A DNA stretch of 64,000 nt from Sisyra terminalis (GCA_958496175.1 OY292274.1:8370001-8434000), one strand, 5' to 3'; positions 36,876 to 51,500 are shown, counted from the first letter of the stretch. The notes: generated by a model not told the origin, from the letters alone. Program-made: numbers and translations.

Positions 36876-37119
36876 CTCGGAGGCTATTATAGTAATTATT
36901 ATCCGTTTTTAAGGTCGGCAAATTTTCAAACTGCTTCTCGGCGATTTTTTTCAACAATGCCAATTCTTTTTCAGCAATCTTTGCAGCATGCTCCTCAACT
37001 TTTCTCTCGTCGATATAATTGTCAATTGATTGACGATAGCATGACGCCGACCAAGAAAACACTGAGTTATCCAAATTTTTACACGAATTAGATTTTCGAT
37101 GTTTTACATTACTTTTTCT
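36876..37119 (-). CDS. Unplaced minus-strand exon with a coiled-coil-like segment
   Basis: An open segment between a good acceptor (ACTTGCAG) and a donor (GAG/GTTAGT) encodes 81 residues. The start is basic and Ser/Asn-rich (RKSNVKHRKSNS). It is followed by a charged Ala/Glu/Lys helix around DERKVEEHAAKIAEKELALL that looks like a short coiled coil. It enters in phase 0, like tau exon 8, so tau exon 7 could splice to it instead of to the stop-bearing exon 8; equally it may belong to another gene. There is no in-frame ATG. A weaker open stretch just upstream (about 37210-37320) could be a preceding exon. I do not recognise the protein. Confidence 0.45.
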
Positions 37120-37319
37120 CTGCAAGTTACAAATATTTTAAAAATATCAATTTGAAAATTATTTCTGCTTTTGTGACATATTATGGTATTGATATTTTAC
37201 TTACTATATCACTTAAACTGATATTTTTAAGCTTGTGAAGTGCGTGTTTGAATAATCGAAAAAATGATCTCTACGTCTGTGGTTATAAGCTTCATTGTAT
37301 TGTGCATTGTACAAAATAA

Positions 37320-39492
37320 ATGTTTTTATTGAGGATTTTAACCAAATAAGTATATGATAAAATCAGTTAGAATAAATTTTTATTTGTGGTCAAGTTTTTT
37401 GATTTAATTACAATTAATGAAATATACATTCAATAATTTTAATTATGACAAGAAACAATAATAAAAATGCAGTTATTATATATGCAAGTTTTTTTTTATT
37501 TATATTTTTTAAACATTTTTATTGTTAACGAACTATTCAACTAACATTTATATAAAGGAAAGATATGAAATTACATTCACAATAAAAAAAATCATTTATT
37601 AAAAAGCCTAACGTATGAAAAATAATATTTATTTTTTAATTCCTAACTAATGTTTTATCTTTATTCTTCCCTTCATTATTTTTATCTAACAGTGACTCAG
37701 TCCTTTATCCATTTTAAATGAATTGCATAAAAAAGGTAATTAAAAACTTATATATTTAGCAGTGTGCAAAAGTACATTCATATCTATGATATTACATTTA
37801 TGATGAAAAAAACGTAGTTTTCTTAAAAAATAATTTTGTTTGCTGGAATATTTGTGTAAGTGTGGGTGTATTTTGTGGTTTAGCCAATGTTTTAAGCTGG
37901 AAGTGCATTTACTTATTTAGAAAACCAAAAAATAATCCAATTAAAGAAAGAAATGCTTTTAGTGAAAGCAAAGATTTCAACATTTTTGTTGTTGTTTTTT
38001 TTTTTCAAAAGAAATTAAAATTTTCATTATATAATTTAATTTTCTCAATTTTTGGTTTTGACAATAATAGTTAGAGAAAAATTTATGGCACTTAAAGAAA
38101 AAAAGTGATAAAGTATTCGTGATATTATTTTTAAACATAACGATATTAATAACAAATATTTTCAACAAATTTTTGTCTATTTAAACGTAATAAATTAAAG
38201 AGGATTGAACTAACCTCTTGTTCAGGCCATAAGATTTAATTGTTATTGTTATGTGGTTTATATTTTCGTTAGAATATTCGTATACCAAAAGTATATTTAC
38301 GGAGGGTAACATTTTTGAACTTTCGAGTTTTAAGGATTTAGGGTAGGTTTAAATTTTTATCAATTAGAAAATATTTTTTTAATTCTTTAAAAAAGCCAAA
38401 TTCGACAAGTAAAAAAGAAATTGTAAAACTGGTCATCGAAACTCAATAGTTTTTGTCCTAATTTTTTTTTTTTAGTGACAAAAGTAAATTGCATCTCTGA
38501 CCAATTTTCCTCCTAAAACCGTACACTATAAATCGTATCTTTTTCTGTTATTTGCAAAAAAATTTCAATGAAAAACCCGTCAGTTCTCAATGAGAAACAT
38601 GCCAGCTTTATTGATTTATTGATTCTTTCATTCCAATGCAATTATATTTTAGAAACTGGCAAGCTGTCAAGAAGAAAGGGAAAGTAATACATACAAAAGG
38701 TTAAAACTTGAATTTATGGATATAACGAAAGAAATTATCACAGAAAATGGGATCAATTTTCATAGGTCAATCAAAAAATTTGCAAGCGTTTCATTATATG
38801 GTCGCTGATTATTTTTCATTCCAACATAAACTTCAAGCTTTACCTGAAAAAATTAGCAATTATCAGATAAAACTTTGACTTAAGTGGCCTGTTTCCATTT
38901 CTATGATAATTTCGTTCATTTAAAAGCTTCATGGACAAATACATCTTTAAAACATAATTGAAGCTTAAAATAATAATAAAATTTGCCAAACTTTGTCATT
39001 CAAACAATTAATTAACAATTTGGAAAAGTTGATTTTTAAATAAAGTATATGAATGAATTACTTATACGACTAAAAATACAAAAATCAAAAACCTTCAGAT
39101 TTCAAAATAATTCACTTCAATAGTAAAACCTTTATTATATTTTTAGTTAATTATAGTGGTTAACTAAACCGTTATTTACTTAAGTAGTGTTTTTTCCAAA
39201 TAAAATTGCTGTTGTAAAATTAAAGTTATTATTTCATAAGAAAATAATTAAGTTAACGAAAATTTTGTTGATGTTATCATAAGTTTAAAACAATTACTGA
39301 TATATAGAAGTTAGAATTTCCTGTGTTTTTATAATGATTAAATACTGATAATATATACGATAATAAGTTGATCCTACATAAAAGTTATTAATGGATGTTG
39401 AGAAGTTGTTTTTTCCTTTTTGGTTTATTTTTTGAGTTTTGAAAAAATCTACATGTCAGCCCTCTGGTGTCCGTCTGGTGCGAATTGAGAGC
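37320..39492. other. Sequence downstream of tau, no named feature
   Basis: AT-rich. It includes the tau 3' UTR next to 39492. The frames at 37862-38168 on both strands have no motif. Confidence 0.5.
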
Positions 39493-39576
39493 TTAACTTT
39501 CTCGGTTTAAGTTTTCATCCGAAATGAGTTGGCGTGATCCTCCATGTGATGAGCCACTCTCCGATGGAATAGGGCT
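39493..39576 (-). CDS. tau: tau terminal exon 8
   Basis: After acceptor TTTCGCAG, phase 0 gives a 27-residue tail beginning [16 protein letters not shown] and ending NLNRES, then TAA. The exon stands out as a GC-richer island in a long AT-rich intron. Its phase matches exon 7 exactly. Ser/Gly-rich tails with this look close the tau family after the last repeat. About 4.35 kb of intron separates it from exon 7. Confidence 0.8.
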   Translation of the reverse strand, partial: SPIPSESGSSHGGSRQLISDENLNRES

Positions 39577-42500
39577 CTGCGAAACATTTATATCATGTTT
39601 TTTTAACAGCAACAATAATAATAAGTGGTTAATTTTAGTTCAAATTTTTTAAAACACAACTAGCGATGCAACTCGTGGTGAATGAATTCATCACTCGAGG
39701 TAAGTTATAGTTGAGTTGCAAGATCAACTCGAGTAAAAGAGTTCATGTTTGTAATTTAGGGACTTAGGTACAAAACCATTAAAAAACTGAAGTTTTTACG
39801 GCTATAATCATGGTGAATCGGTCTTGGAAAGATATTTTAATGAAACTATCATTATAAAATTTAAAATATAGAATACTAATAGATACTAATAAAACACTAA
39901 GATTCTGCAAGTTTCAGGTCTCTATCTCAATTAGTATTTGCCAAAAACACACAATAAATGCAAAAGAGAAAACATATATTTTTTGAAGAATACTCATTTG
40001 ATTGATCTAAAATTTTAATATGAGTTACTATAGTTTTCAAGTATCTTATTTACTTCTATGCCTTTCACATTGAAATGACAAAATTTTTCATTGCATTCAC
40101 ATGTCATATATTTGTTCTAAAAAACTGAAGAATACTTCCCAAAAATGATATTTTATTATTTAAATTATACTCTGCTAATTTACAAGGAAAACTATTAATA
40201 TTATAACCAGTTTTTAAAATAAGAAATATAATTTTATTGACATGAAACGATAGTTCATAGGAATGCAAATTCAAGGAATGCATTGTATTTTTTTAGTCAT
40301 GAGAAAAAAAAAACAAATTGCACTGTCTTTCTCTATTTTTTTTAAGCTAAAACCTGATTGCTTAACACACTTGAAAATATAAGTAAGATTTTTTTTAATT
40401 ATTTTAGTTTTATCATATTTAGTTTGAATTTGAAAATATAAACAAGAGACCGGAGGGTATAAAAAGGATCGAAGTTTTAATTTTTTTCTTTCAATCTCTG
40501 ATTATATGTATTTTGTAACCCAAAATTTTAATTAAATTTAGATGATAAAACATGTTTTCAAAATTTTTCACGCATATAGCATCTACCCTGTTGGAGTTTG
40601 GTGCATTTTTTTTTAATTCATCTTTAACTTTTCATTCAACTGTTTGCTTTAAAATGTCACCTAAATTACTTGAGTAAAAATACACCCGAGTCGCATCACT
40701 AAATCATATTAAGAAAATAATTGAAAAAATAAAAAGTTGTTATATACTTAAGTCTAGTTAGTAGTCTTTACTTTGTCATTTTGTACTGACCAGATAGAAA
40801 CTAACGAGGAAATTTGTGTAGGTTCTTTTACAATAATACAGCAGGAATGTTTATAAAAACAATGCAAACTGATGATTACTTTGAATTTACTAAAAATAAT
40901 CATTTAAGCTCCTGCTTTTTGAAAATATTTTGGCTGCCTTGTTCTGCTTAAAACATACCGTTCATAAAACAAGCTTACAGAATCATTTTTTCTTGAAGAT
41001 TAATGAAATTTTATTTAACATAAATTTTTCTTCAATGAACGTTTATAATTTGAATGATCCTTAAATTAGAAGTATTTTAAAGCATATCGTATCAAGATTA
41101 AGAAAAACGTGAGGCTGTATTTTTTCATTGTAATCGATAGCTTAAAAAATATACGCATTTGTTCCACGTATCTGTTATTTAAAGCTTAACTGAAATTTAT
41201 AAAAAAAAATAATTGTGCAGCATGACGCATTAGGGTGTCCGTTATTTCCCAAATCGATTTTTTTACAGCGATCGACCCCTGAATTTTTAGTTTAAGATAT
41301 AAAAAAAATATCCTATACAATTAAGCTCTTAATTTCTTGATTAAACCGTGCCGGAATCATGTTACTTTTACCATTTAAATAATATTGAAATATTTGACTA
41401 TTTACTTTTAATTTTTTTCTCAGAAACAAATGTATGAAAAGATTTAAGGTTAAATTGTTCTGGCATAAAATTTAACGCCCTACAAAAAAGGTCTCTTATG
41501 AATTTTCGATTAAATCACTCCATTAAAAGTTATTCAACATTTCACTTGTGCCTAATATAAATCTTGCAATATTTTCAACTTTTTGTTCATTTTTATTTTT
41601 CTTAACTATAAAATCATTGGAAGAGAAGATAAAAATTATTATCATTAGAGCGCCAGTGATTATTTGTGTTAATTTCAAGGCTTGAATTAAAAATTAAACA
41701 AAAAAATCATTTTTTGACAATTAAAACAGGTGGCATAAGATCCGAATTCGCTATAGTCGTGAAATTCAATTTATCCAGGATAAATTTTCATACTTTAATC
41801 AATATTTTGTACCTACGAAGTGAATTTCATACTAATTAATGAGACTATCGACAAAAGTTTAATTATTATTCGAATTTTTACCATTTCACCTGACGCCATC
41901 TATGAGAAATTTCTTAGAACTTGTAGTCAACATAATTTTTATTGAGCCTATAGTCGATTGATATGTCGTTAGAAAGTTAAATGTTGAATAACTTTTAATG
42001 GAGTGATTTAATCGAAAATTTATAAGAAACCTTTTTTGTAGAGCGTTACATTTTACGTCAGAATAATTTGACCTTAAATCTTTTTATACATTTGTTTCTG
42101 AGAAAAAAATTAAAAATAAAAATTCAAATAATCCCATGTTATTTAAATGGTAAAAGTAACATGATTCCGGCACGGTTTAATCAAGAAATTAAGAGATTAA
42201 TTGTATTGGATAATTTTTTTTATATCTTAAACTAAAAATTCAGGTGGCGATCGCTGTAAAAAAAATCAATTTGGGAAATAACGGACACCCTAATGACGCA
42301 TAATTATGTTTTAGTTATATAATTTTAAAAACATGAAGAATTCATCTTAGTAAAAAATAATTTCATTTCTTCAAAACGAAGCCAATTCAAAGTCATTTAG
42401 AAGACAGCTTGATTTTTTGTTTGCCTTACAATTTTCCCCATTAGTTTGATATTATCATCATTTCAAAAAATTTTCCTTAATCAACGTTCACAAATTACAT

Positions 42501-45500
42501 GTTATGATTGTATGTTTGCTGAATCAAATCATTATAATTATACATTTTCATTACAATTATATAGTATTATATTATTTTGTTTATATATTTTTTTATCTAC
42601 AACCCATGTCCAATAAAATAATCTACACTTTTGAGTCGTGCATTTAAATTTTAATGCTATGTACAAATTTACAAACTGTGCTTTTATTCTGAAAAATAAT
42701 TATTTAAATCAAAACTTTAATTTTTTAATTTTCAATTACTAAACTTCAAAATGACAATTCTATCTCTTAAAATTCGAAATTAAAATATTCAAACACCTGG
42801 TTAAAATTTATACTCTGCGATATAAAAACAGTAAAGGGAGGTTTTTTTAAGAACTAGACAAAAACTTTTTTTAAATAAAAGTTAAATTGAAAACTATACA
42901 AAATAATTAATAATGTTTTTGGGAACTTGGACTCAAATAATAAGACGTTAAATTTTCAAATTATCTCAACGTTTCGTTGGTATTTATTTCCAACTTCTTC
43001 AGGAGAACTAAAACATAATTACAATTATTAGTATTATACATTTAGTTCTCTTGAAAAAGTTGGAAATAAATACCAACGAAACGTTGAGATAATTTGAAAA
43101 TTTAACATCTTATTATTTGAGTCCAAGATCCCAAGAATATTATTAATTATTTACCACACCATGGATGAGAATAACCAGGACTATACAAAATATTTGTAAC
43201 GTATTTTTTTTTTTAATTTTAAATGCGTTATGATAACCTTTTTGTTTTTTTGATGTTTGCTTTTTAAAATACTCTTATAAAGTATTTGTTACGATAAAAT
43301 AATTAAGTTATTATCAATGTTCTGTCGACAATTTGGTAAATTTTCCAGAAAAATTTAATTATCAATGAAAGTAACAAATCAATTGTCAATGATATATTGC
43401 CAAGCTTTAATAATTTGATCAATAACACCTTTAATTTTAATCGTTATTTGAAAAAAATGAAATGCACGAGTTATTTTAACTATTGGTTAGTATTTTTCAT
43501 TCATTATTTTCAAACAATATTTTCACCCAAAAAATGATAACATTAATTTTTATAAGAACCAATTAAAGTAAAATTAATGTTAAAAAATGAAAATATTAAT
43601 CCTTTAAATTCCATGCTTTTCGTTCTCCAAAACAAAAAATGAATTACCTCACAAATAAAGGACTACACTGACCGAATTTTGCATTTTTTGACTAATAAAA
43701 CTTATAAATATAATCATCCTGAAATATAAAACGTTCTTGAAAATCACTACAAAATATGCTGTAAAATGTGTAGGAATAATGCAGTTTTAAAGTGATCAAC
43801 GATCTACAAATTATTCAAATTGGCATGAGAAACTAGCCCAAATAGTTCTTATTTTTAAATTCAAAAAAAAAAAATTAAATGATTTTGCGATTTTCGCTAC
43901 AAATCTTTTCAAATCAAAATGTTTACCTGATGGCCAGAAAGTGTGACGTTCTTGTCAGCACTAACTTGTTTCAAATAATCTTTATCATCGAAAATTTTCT
44001 TGTCTCCACCCCCTGGTTTATACTTCACATTGTCCAACGATCCCACTTTGCTTTGTACACGAAATTCCAATTTTTTTTGTTCAATCTAGGAAAAAAAATA
44101 AATAAATTAAATCAATTTAAATTGTTTTTAAGTCAAACCATAAGCCAAACACATTGTAATCTGTATGCATGCCCCAACAAACAAATAAAGCAATACTATT
44201 TCAATTCACTTTTTTTTAAAGAAGTTAATTAGTTTTTAATTCTTTTACCTTTGCATTAAATCGTGGATCTGTACAACTTACCATTCATTAAAAATTTTAC
44301 TTTTTTTATTGTGATTTGTATAAGTTTGTGAAACCCAACGTTAATTTATTAGTCTAACAATGTGCAAGCGTCTTACAGTTTAGTACTTGCCTCCTGTGTA
44401 GATCCCTCCTTAGGAGACTATAATTATAAATAAATTAACAAAAAATTGTAAAAAAAATCAATAAAATATTTCAAAAATCAAAATGTAATCATATAAATAA
44501 CAATCTTGCTTCTCTCTCAATCACAGGAATAAAATATTGAAAATCATGCCATATTATTCAACAGTAAGTTTTTTTTTTTTGAAGTTAGATACAAGCCATT
44601 GCATGCGCCAAATTGAAAATTAGATGTTATGGTAATAGACTGTAATTTCTATGCAATTGCATATTGATCCAAAGTAATGATTGTTTGATTTGAACAAATT
44701 AATATTGCAATTGTATTTTTGTCAAAATTGATGCAGAACTAAAGCTGCCAACGGTAATATTTCATGACCACTGCAAAAGTGGTAAAGGGGGCACGTGAAC
44801 CGGACAGCGAAAAAAAAGTGATGTCCTGAAATTTGTTCATATTTGGCATAATTGTACTTCTTGTAAGTATGAATGTGAATACAAAATATATTTTTCGAAT
44901 AATGATTATTTCTCAAGTTATACGCGTCTAAAGAATTGTCGTTTTCGAAATTCGTATTTTTTGAAAAAAAAATATCGAATTAATTTTTTTTTTAAATATT
45001 AAATATGGCGGTTTAAATAGAAAATTAACTGTTCTTTCTAAATAAAAAATAAAACTGGACATTTTTATTTTTTTAGTATACAAAACCGGAAGTAAACTTT
45101 TCAAATCAGAATTTTAGTTACTTCGACCATCTTGGTTTTTTATTTTTTTATTTCAAAATATAGCCTAAAGTACATTTATAACACACCAGAAGTTTCATAA
45201 TGGGATCTGCAATAGTTTAGGAGATAGATGCATTAAAGTACACACGTGTCGTACTGAGGGTCAACTGGTTTACGCGATATAACACTAAAACGCTGCAATA
45301 TTTATATTTACTATCCTACTTAAGCGAATTTAATGCTCTAAAAACGTTGTGGGGTAATTATTATTCAAATTAAAATAGTACTTATTGAAAAAAATATAAA
45401 TAGGATGCAATATTTTACAATAAATTTTGTGATAAGTAATAAAATCGTCTGCTAGTCAAAGAGGTTAAATGACTAGAGTGAACGTGGTCCATAAGCCTCA

Positions 45501-48500
45501 TGAAACTTAAACTTTCATTTCCCCTCAATTTTCCAAGTGATCGAACCCCTTCCACAGCTTATTTGTACAAAATATATTCTCTATTCTCTTCGTTAATATA
45601 ATTAGAACAATTTTGTACAAATGTGCTGTGGAAGGGGTACGATAAATTGGAAAATTGAGGGGAAATTAAAGTTTAAGTTTAACATGGGACTTATGGAGCA
45701 CGTTCACTCTAGTGATTTAACCTCTTTGACTAGCAGACGATTTTATTACTTATATTATTTTACGAAGTTTATTTTAAACTACTGTTTTCTACTAAATTTT
45801 TTTAGTACTGTTTTAATTTGAATAATAATTAATCAACAACATTGTTAGAGCATTAAATACGCTTAAGTAGGATAGTATATATAATTATTGCAGCGTTTTA
45901 GTGTTATATCGCGTAAACCAGTTGACCCTCAGTATGACACGTGTGTACTCTAATGCATCTATCTCCTAAACTATTGCAGATCCTATTATGAAACTTCTGG
46001 TGTATTATAAATTTACTTTAGGCTATTTTGAAATAAAAAAATCAAAAATCAAAATGGTCAAAGTTACTAGAATTCTGTTTTGAAAAGTTTACTTCCGGTT
46101 TTGTATACTAAAAAAAAAAATGTCCAGTTTTACTTTTTATTTAGAAAGAACAATTAATTTTTTATTTAAACCGCCATATTTCATATTATAAAAAAAATTA
46201 ATTCGAAATTTTTTTTTCAAAAAATTTTAGAATTCTTTAGAAGCGTATAACTTGGCAAATAATCATCATTCGAAAAAAATATTTTGTATCCACTTTCATA
46301 CTTACTAGAAGAACAAATATGCCAAATATGAACAAATTTCAGAACATCACTTTTTTTTTTCGCTGTCCACTTTACGTGAAATGCCCCAAAGGCAAAACTT
46401 TTTAAAATATTTTTTTGTTAAAATGAAATTTACAAACAGAAATCTATTATATTATTTTGCAAATATTAATCTAACTGTTAGTTTCATAGGGATCGAAACA
46501 TTAAAATAACGTTTTTGTAAACTACAAAAACAAAAAAAACGGGATTAATAAAACAAATGGCAAATTAAATTATCTTCTTTTTTTTAAATTAATTATTGAA
46601 TTTAGCTATCTTTCAATTTGAATTGCATAGAAATCACAGACTCAGTTTTGAATGTTAATTATAGTACATAAATATTTTAAACATTTAATTCATGGCATTA
46701 ATTTTGATTTCTGAATACGTTATACGGTCCGAGATTAGAAATTTGTGGTCGGATTTAAAAACTAATGATGAAAATTCAGAATATTTCAGACTTAGCGACG
46801 AACGAGGAAACTATAATGGAATAAGATAAGCCAATACCTTAAACTGTTCGTAAGGGGCCGTTCATAAAATACGTTCGCATACAAGGGGGGAGGGGTCTTG
46901 CTGAGTGGGACAAGATGTGACAGGGGGCGGGGGGGGGGGGGGGCGGGGGGGTTCTTCGGTAACGTGACATTCGCCGTACGTCAAAAAATTTTAAATTAAT
47001 ATTTCTTTCGACTATTTTTCTTTTTCAATTTTTATCATGATAAAAAGTCATTAATTTCGTATTTAGTAAATATTAAATATAAAGAGTTTTTAAATATATA
47101 GAAATTTGTGCACTTTTAATTGAATTTTAATTTTTTAATTTTTGTGACGAAATATTTCTAGGGGGGTCACAGAAAGTGTGACACAGCGTGGCAATGGGGT
47201 GAGGGGGTCAGAAAAAGCTTATTTTAGCGTGACGTGTTTTATGAACGGCCCCTAAGAGTGTAAAAGATAAAATTTATAATAGTAATTATTTTTTATTCTT
47301 AAAACCGCATCATCTTTCATCAAGAGCTTGATATCCTATTCGTTAACAACTTTCTACAATACCAATTCTAGAATTTTAAAATTCAAAATATGATGATTAC
47401 TCTAATCTCAATTTTCAGCTATTTTCCTCCATATTTTAGTTTACTTTCTCATATTTTTATCCATTAGAATCTTTTGGTTATTTTCATAAGGGTTCCAGCA
47501 CTAGTTGGATTTTTTCCTCAAGTTCTTGGTAATATTACTTTGGTCAGTCATCAGGAAAATGTAACTATTTATAATCTCTATAATCTAATTCTTACATTTT
47601 ATATTTTTCTTTAGATAGTATATTAAAAAAAGCATTTTATTCCAGAAAATTTTGGATAAATGTTAAATTGTTTGTTAAACAATTAATAATTTAATTATAA
47701 TGGTATTTCAAAATTATAAAGCTGCTTTTCTTATGTCAATTTTGAGTTATTTATCTTTACTAAAATAGTTGTTTTTCAAAAATGCAATATTGAGTACAAA
47801 AGATTTACTTTTTTGAAAACCTTAAATTTTTCAAAATCTTCCAAGTTGTTTTAAATTAATATTTAGCTTAAAACATAGTAAAGGTGACAAAAAATGTTTA
47901 GTTTGAGTATAATAGATTCAGGATATTACACAATTTATACTACGTATGTTAATCATATATGTATATCTTATTTCGATATTCTACTATCTTGGAATTATCG
48001 GTTATATAGTTATAGTATAGTTATAATTTTAAAGATCATAAAAATGTATTTTAAAAGTTACATAAAACGTAATAAGAACAACCAAGACGTTACATCCTAG
48101 AATTAAAAAAAAATGCGGCCTCTTACCAATAAGTGAATATTCTGTAATTTCCCAATATCATACTTATTGATTGAAATTCAATACTAAATTATGTATATAT
48201 ATGTACCTCGTACCGTATAAACATCTATATATGTATTAAATCATGCAAATTTTCGTTTAAAAATACTAAATTGTTTTAAGGAATTTGTATGAAATTATTT
48301 ATAATTTAATTGAATAATATTTTAATTTATTCGTACCTTCACATCGCCGCCGGCTGGTTTGTGTTGAATATTATCTTTTGAGGCAACTTTAGGTTTTGCC
48401 TTATCTTTAAAATCTAATTTCACCGACTCAATTTTCTTATCTCCACCACCTGGCTTGTGGGTGGCATTATCCAATGATCCCACTTTTGGTTTTGCCTCCC

Positions 48501-51500
48501 ACTTTAATTTAACTTGTTGAATCTAGCAGTAATCAAGGTAAATTAATTAAACGATTTTCTTACATTAAAAAATGTAAATTTTACTTTCTTATCCCCGCCT
48601 CCAGGTTGATAAGTGTCATTTTTAGCTGCAATTCTTGGTTGAACGTTGGCAAAATCAAGTTTTCGATTTTCGATTTTCACATGTCCTCCTCCAGGCTTAT
48701 GACTAGCGTTTCCTAATGAACCAATTTTCGAACGTACGGTTTTCAAATTTGGGGACGGTGCAGCGCCCACCTGAATTTTGTTCATTGGAACCTCTGTATT
48801 GAGAAAATTATAAATTAATTTTATTTTTGAGACTATAAAACGAAAAATATTTCAAGAGAATCGACTGTATAAGGATCGATCAATTATTTTTAAAGTATTT
48901 ATTTTATTTTTATTTTTGAATTATTTTTTTTCTTAATTATATCGAAAATATTGTTGGGAATAACAAAAAAAAATCCTGTAAAAGTTTAAGCTCTTAATAT
49001 TAATATTAAGAGGTGCCGCATCGCAAATTTCGATTTTTCATTTAAATAACATGGGAACAATAATCTCTTGCACTTTGGAATTTTATAGCTCACGTTGGTG
49101 GCAATATTTCGGAATGACCAAGGTATATTCTTGTAGAAAATTGAACGATCTACAAAAAAGGTCTTTGTACAAGTTGTTAATATATTTATTCCCTCAAAAG
49201 TTATTCGAGGTTAAAGTTGAACTAAATAGAAATTTTATTATTTTTTCAATTTTTTGACGCGACCATCAATTTTATGAGAAAATTTAATACGACATTTTTT
49301 GTAGAGCACTTTTTTTTCTATAACTTATCTCTATAAAAGTTTTTGATATTTTTTACAGGTCCTAAGTTATTTAATTAAAATAAAAAAAATAATTTTTATG
49401 TTAAAAATATAATAATTGAGGGAATATCATTAATTTAAAACAATAAAATTACGAATATTTTCAGTTTAATGCAAATAACTTAGGACCTGTGAGAAATAGC
49501 CAAAACTTTTATAGAGATAATTTAAAAAAAGAAAAGTGCTCTAGAAAAAATGCCCTTTAAAATTTTCTCATAAAATTGATGGTTGCGTCAAAAAATTGAA
49601 AAAATATTAAAAGTTCTCTTTAGTTTTCAACTTTGACCTCGGATAACTTTTGAAGGAATAAATATGTCAAAAACTTGTCAGAAACCTTTCTTGTAGATCG
49701 GAATGAACAAGGTATATTCTTGTAGAAAATTGAACGATCTACAAAAAAGGTCTCTATCAAGTTTTTGACATATTTATTCCTTCAAAGTTATTCGAGGTCA
49801 AAGTTGAACTAAAGAGAAATTTTAATATTTTTTCAATTTTTTGACGCAACCATCAATTTTATGAGAAACTTTTATAGGATATTTTTTGTAGAGCACTTTT
49901 TTTCTATATAAAAGTTTTTGATATTTTTCACAGGTTCTAAGTAATAAAAAAAAAAATTATGTTAAAAATATAATAATTGAGGGAATATTATTAATTTAAA
50001 ACAATAAAATTACGAATATTTTTAGTTTAATGCAAATAACTTAGAAAATATCAAAAACTTTTATAAAGATAAGTTATAAAAAAAGGGCTCTAGAAAAAAT
50101 GTCCTATAAAATTTTCCCATAAAATTGATGGTTGCGTCAAAAAATTGAAAAAAATATTAAAATTTCTCTTTAGTTCAACTTTGACCTCGAATAACTTTTA
50201 AAGGAATAAATATATTAAAAACTTGTATGAAACCTTTTTTGTAGATCGTTCAATTTTCTACAAGAATATACCTTAATCATTTCGAAATATTGTCACCAAC
50301 GTGAGCTATAAAATTCCAAAGTGCAAGAGAATATTGTTCCCATGTTATTTAAATGAAAAATCGAAATTTGCGATGCGGTACCCCTTAATATTAATATTAA
50401 GAGCTTAAACTTTTACAGGAATTTTTCGTTGTCATACCCAACAATATTTTCGATATAATTAAGAAAAAACAAATCATATTTTTTTTTTGAATCAGTCTAA
50501 TATAAATATATTAGCCCGGTCAATTTAGACATTTGAAGCTATATAAATTCCCACCAAGCTGAAAATCAGTAAGATAGTTTAAAATATGATTAAAAATAAA
50601 ATTTGAAAGTTCCCCATCTTTCCCTTGCATGGAAAAAAATGTATTCATGGTCAAGGGTCAAAAAATGAGTTTTTCGCGATTTTCAGCAAAACGGTAATTT
50701 TTATCATAAAAATACTGGAAAAAAATGTAGATCATAAAATTATCTACAAAAAATGTATCAATACTTTTTTCCTGCGGGTCACCGTTTTTGAGATATAGCG
50801 ATTCAAAAAGTTGTAAAAGTTGTAATCGTCATAATATGCACATTTATCGGCATAATAGTTATCGTAGCATCACTTAGGAGTTAAATATCGATCGTAAAAC
50901 AATTATAAGCCAATTGTAAAAAGCTGGATTTAAAAAGACCCATGATGTTTGGGTGACAAAAAAAAATATTGAATTTTCATCAGCGAAGCCTTAGCCAAAT
51001 GGAATGAAATGAACCCATTTCTTCAACGGATGACTGGGGATAAGAAAGAGCACATAGACGGTAACATTAAGCGAAAACGATCGTGGTAAGGGCCCAGAAG
51101 ACTAACGGCCAGGAAGGTTCTTTTCTGTGCATTTGGTGGGACTGAAGAGGAACAATTTATGGTATAAGCTTGGATTAGGAACGTCGAGATATTCCGAACT
51201 GTAGATAACTATTCCGAATAGGTACGTATTGTTCACTCGAATGCAATTTGTACGTAAACTTTGACAAGCCAGAAATGCCAGAACTGAAGAAGCGACGGTT
51301 ATTTTTATTATGGAATGATTTAATCGCGAATTAAATTAAAACAAAGTCGAAAATGCAACGTTGCCAAATTGTGGGTGTGCTGAAGTGGACTTGCCCAAAG
51401 TAGACTTTATTTAGAAAATTTAATTTTACATAATACAATATAAATACATATTGCAAAATAACAATCACTACTTTATTTCTGACATGTCAAAATTTACGTA

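Larger units (their letters stand above)
39577..43926 (-). other. tau last intron
   Basis: GT-AG intron of 4.35 kb between exons 7 and 8. It contains a long-TIR element (41.2-42.3 kb) and the hammerhead palindrome (42.9-43.2 kb). The remainder, for example 39.6-41.2 kb, is AT-rich without recognisable content. Confidence 0.75.
44086..48336 (-). other. tau intron between exons 6 and 7
   Basis: GT-AG intron of 4.25 kb holding a foldback (44.8-46.4 kb) and a short TIR element (46.85-47.25 kb). The stretch 47.3-48.3 kb shows nothing recognisable. Confidence 0.75.

Noticed and set aside
37210..37320. Open minus-strand stretch upstream of the unplaced exon
   Set aside because: Its frame stays open, but the only in-frame donor (TCA/GTTTAA) is weak and no acceptor is convincing, so I did not call it an exon.
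39391..39492. Open frame of about 34 codons after tau's TAA stop
   Set aside because: TAA is the least leaky stop and is followed by G, and the downstream sequence soon becomes low-complexity Lys-rich; ordinary 3' UTR is the simpler reading.
47480..47560. CTGATGA on the minus strand near 47545, a possible further hammerhead
   Set aside because: No stem II hairpin followed by GAAA lies within the required distance.
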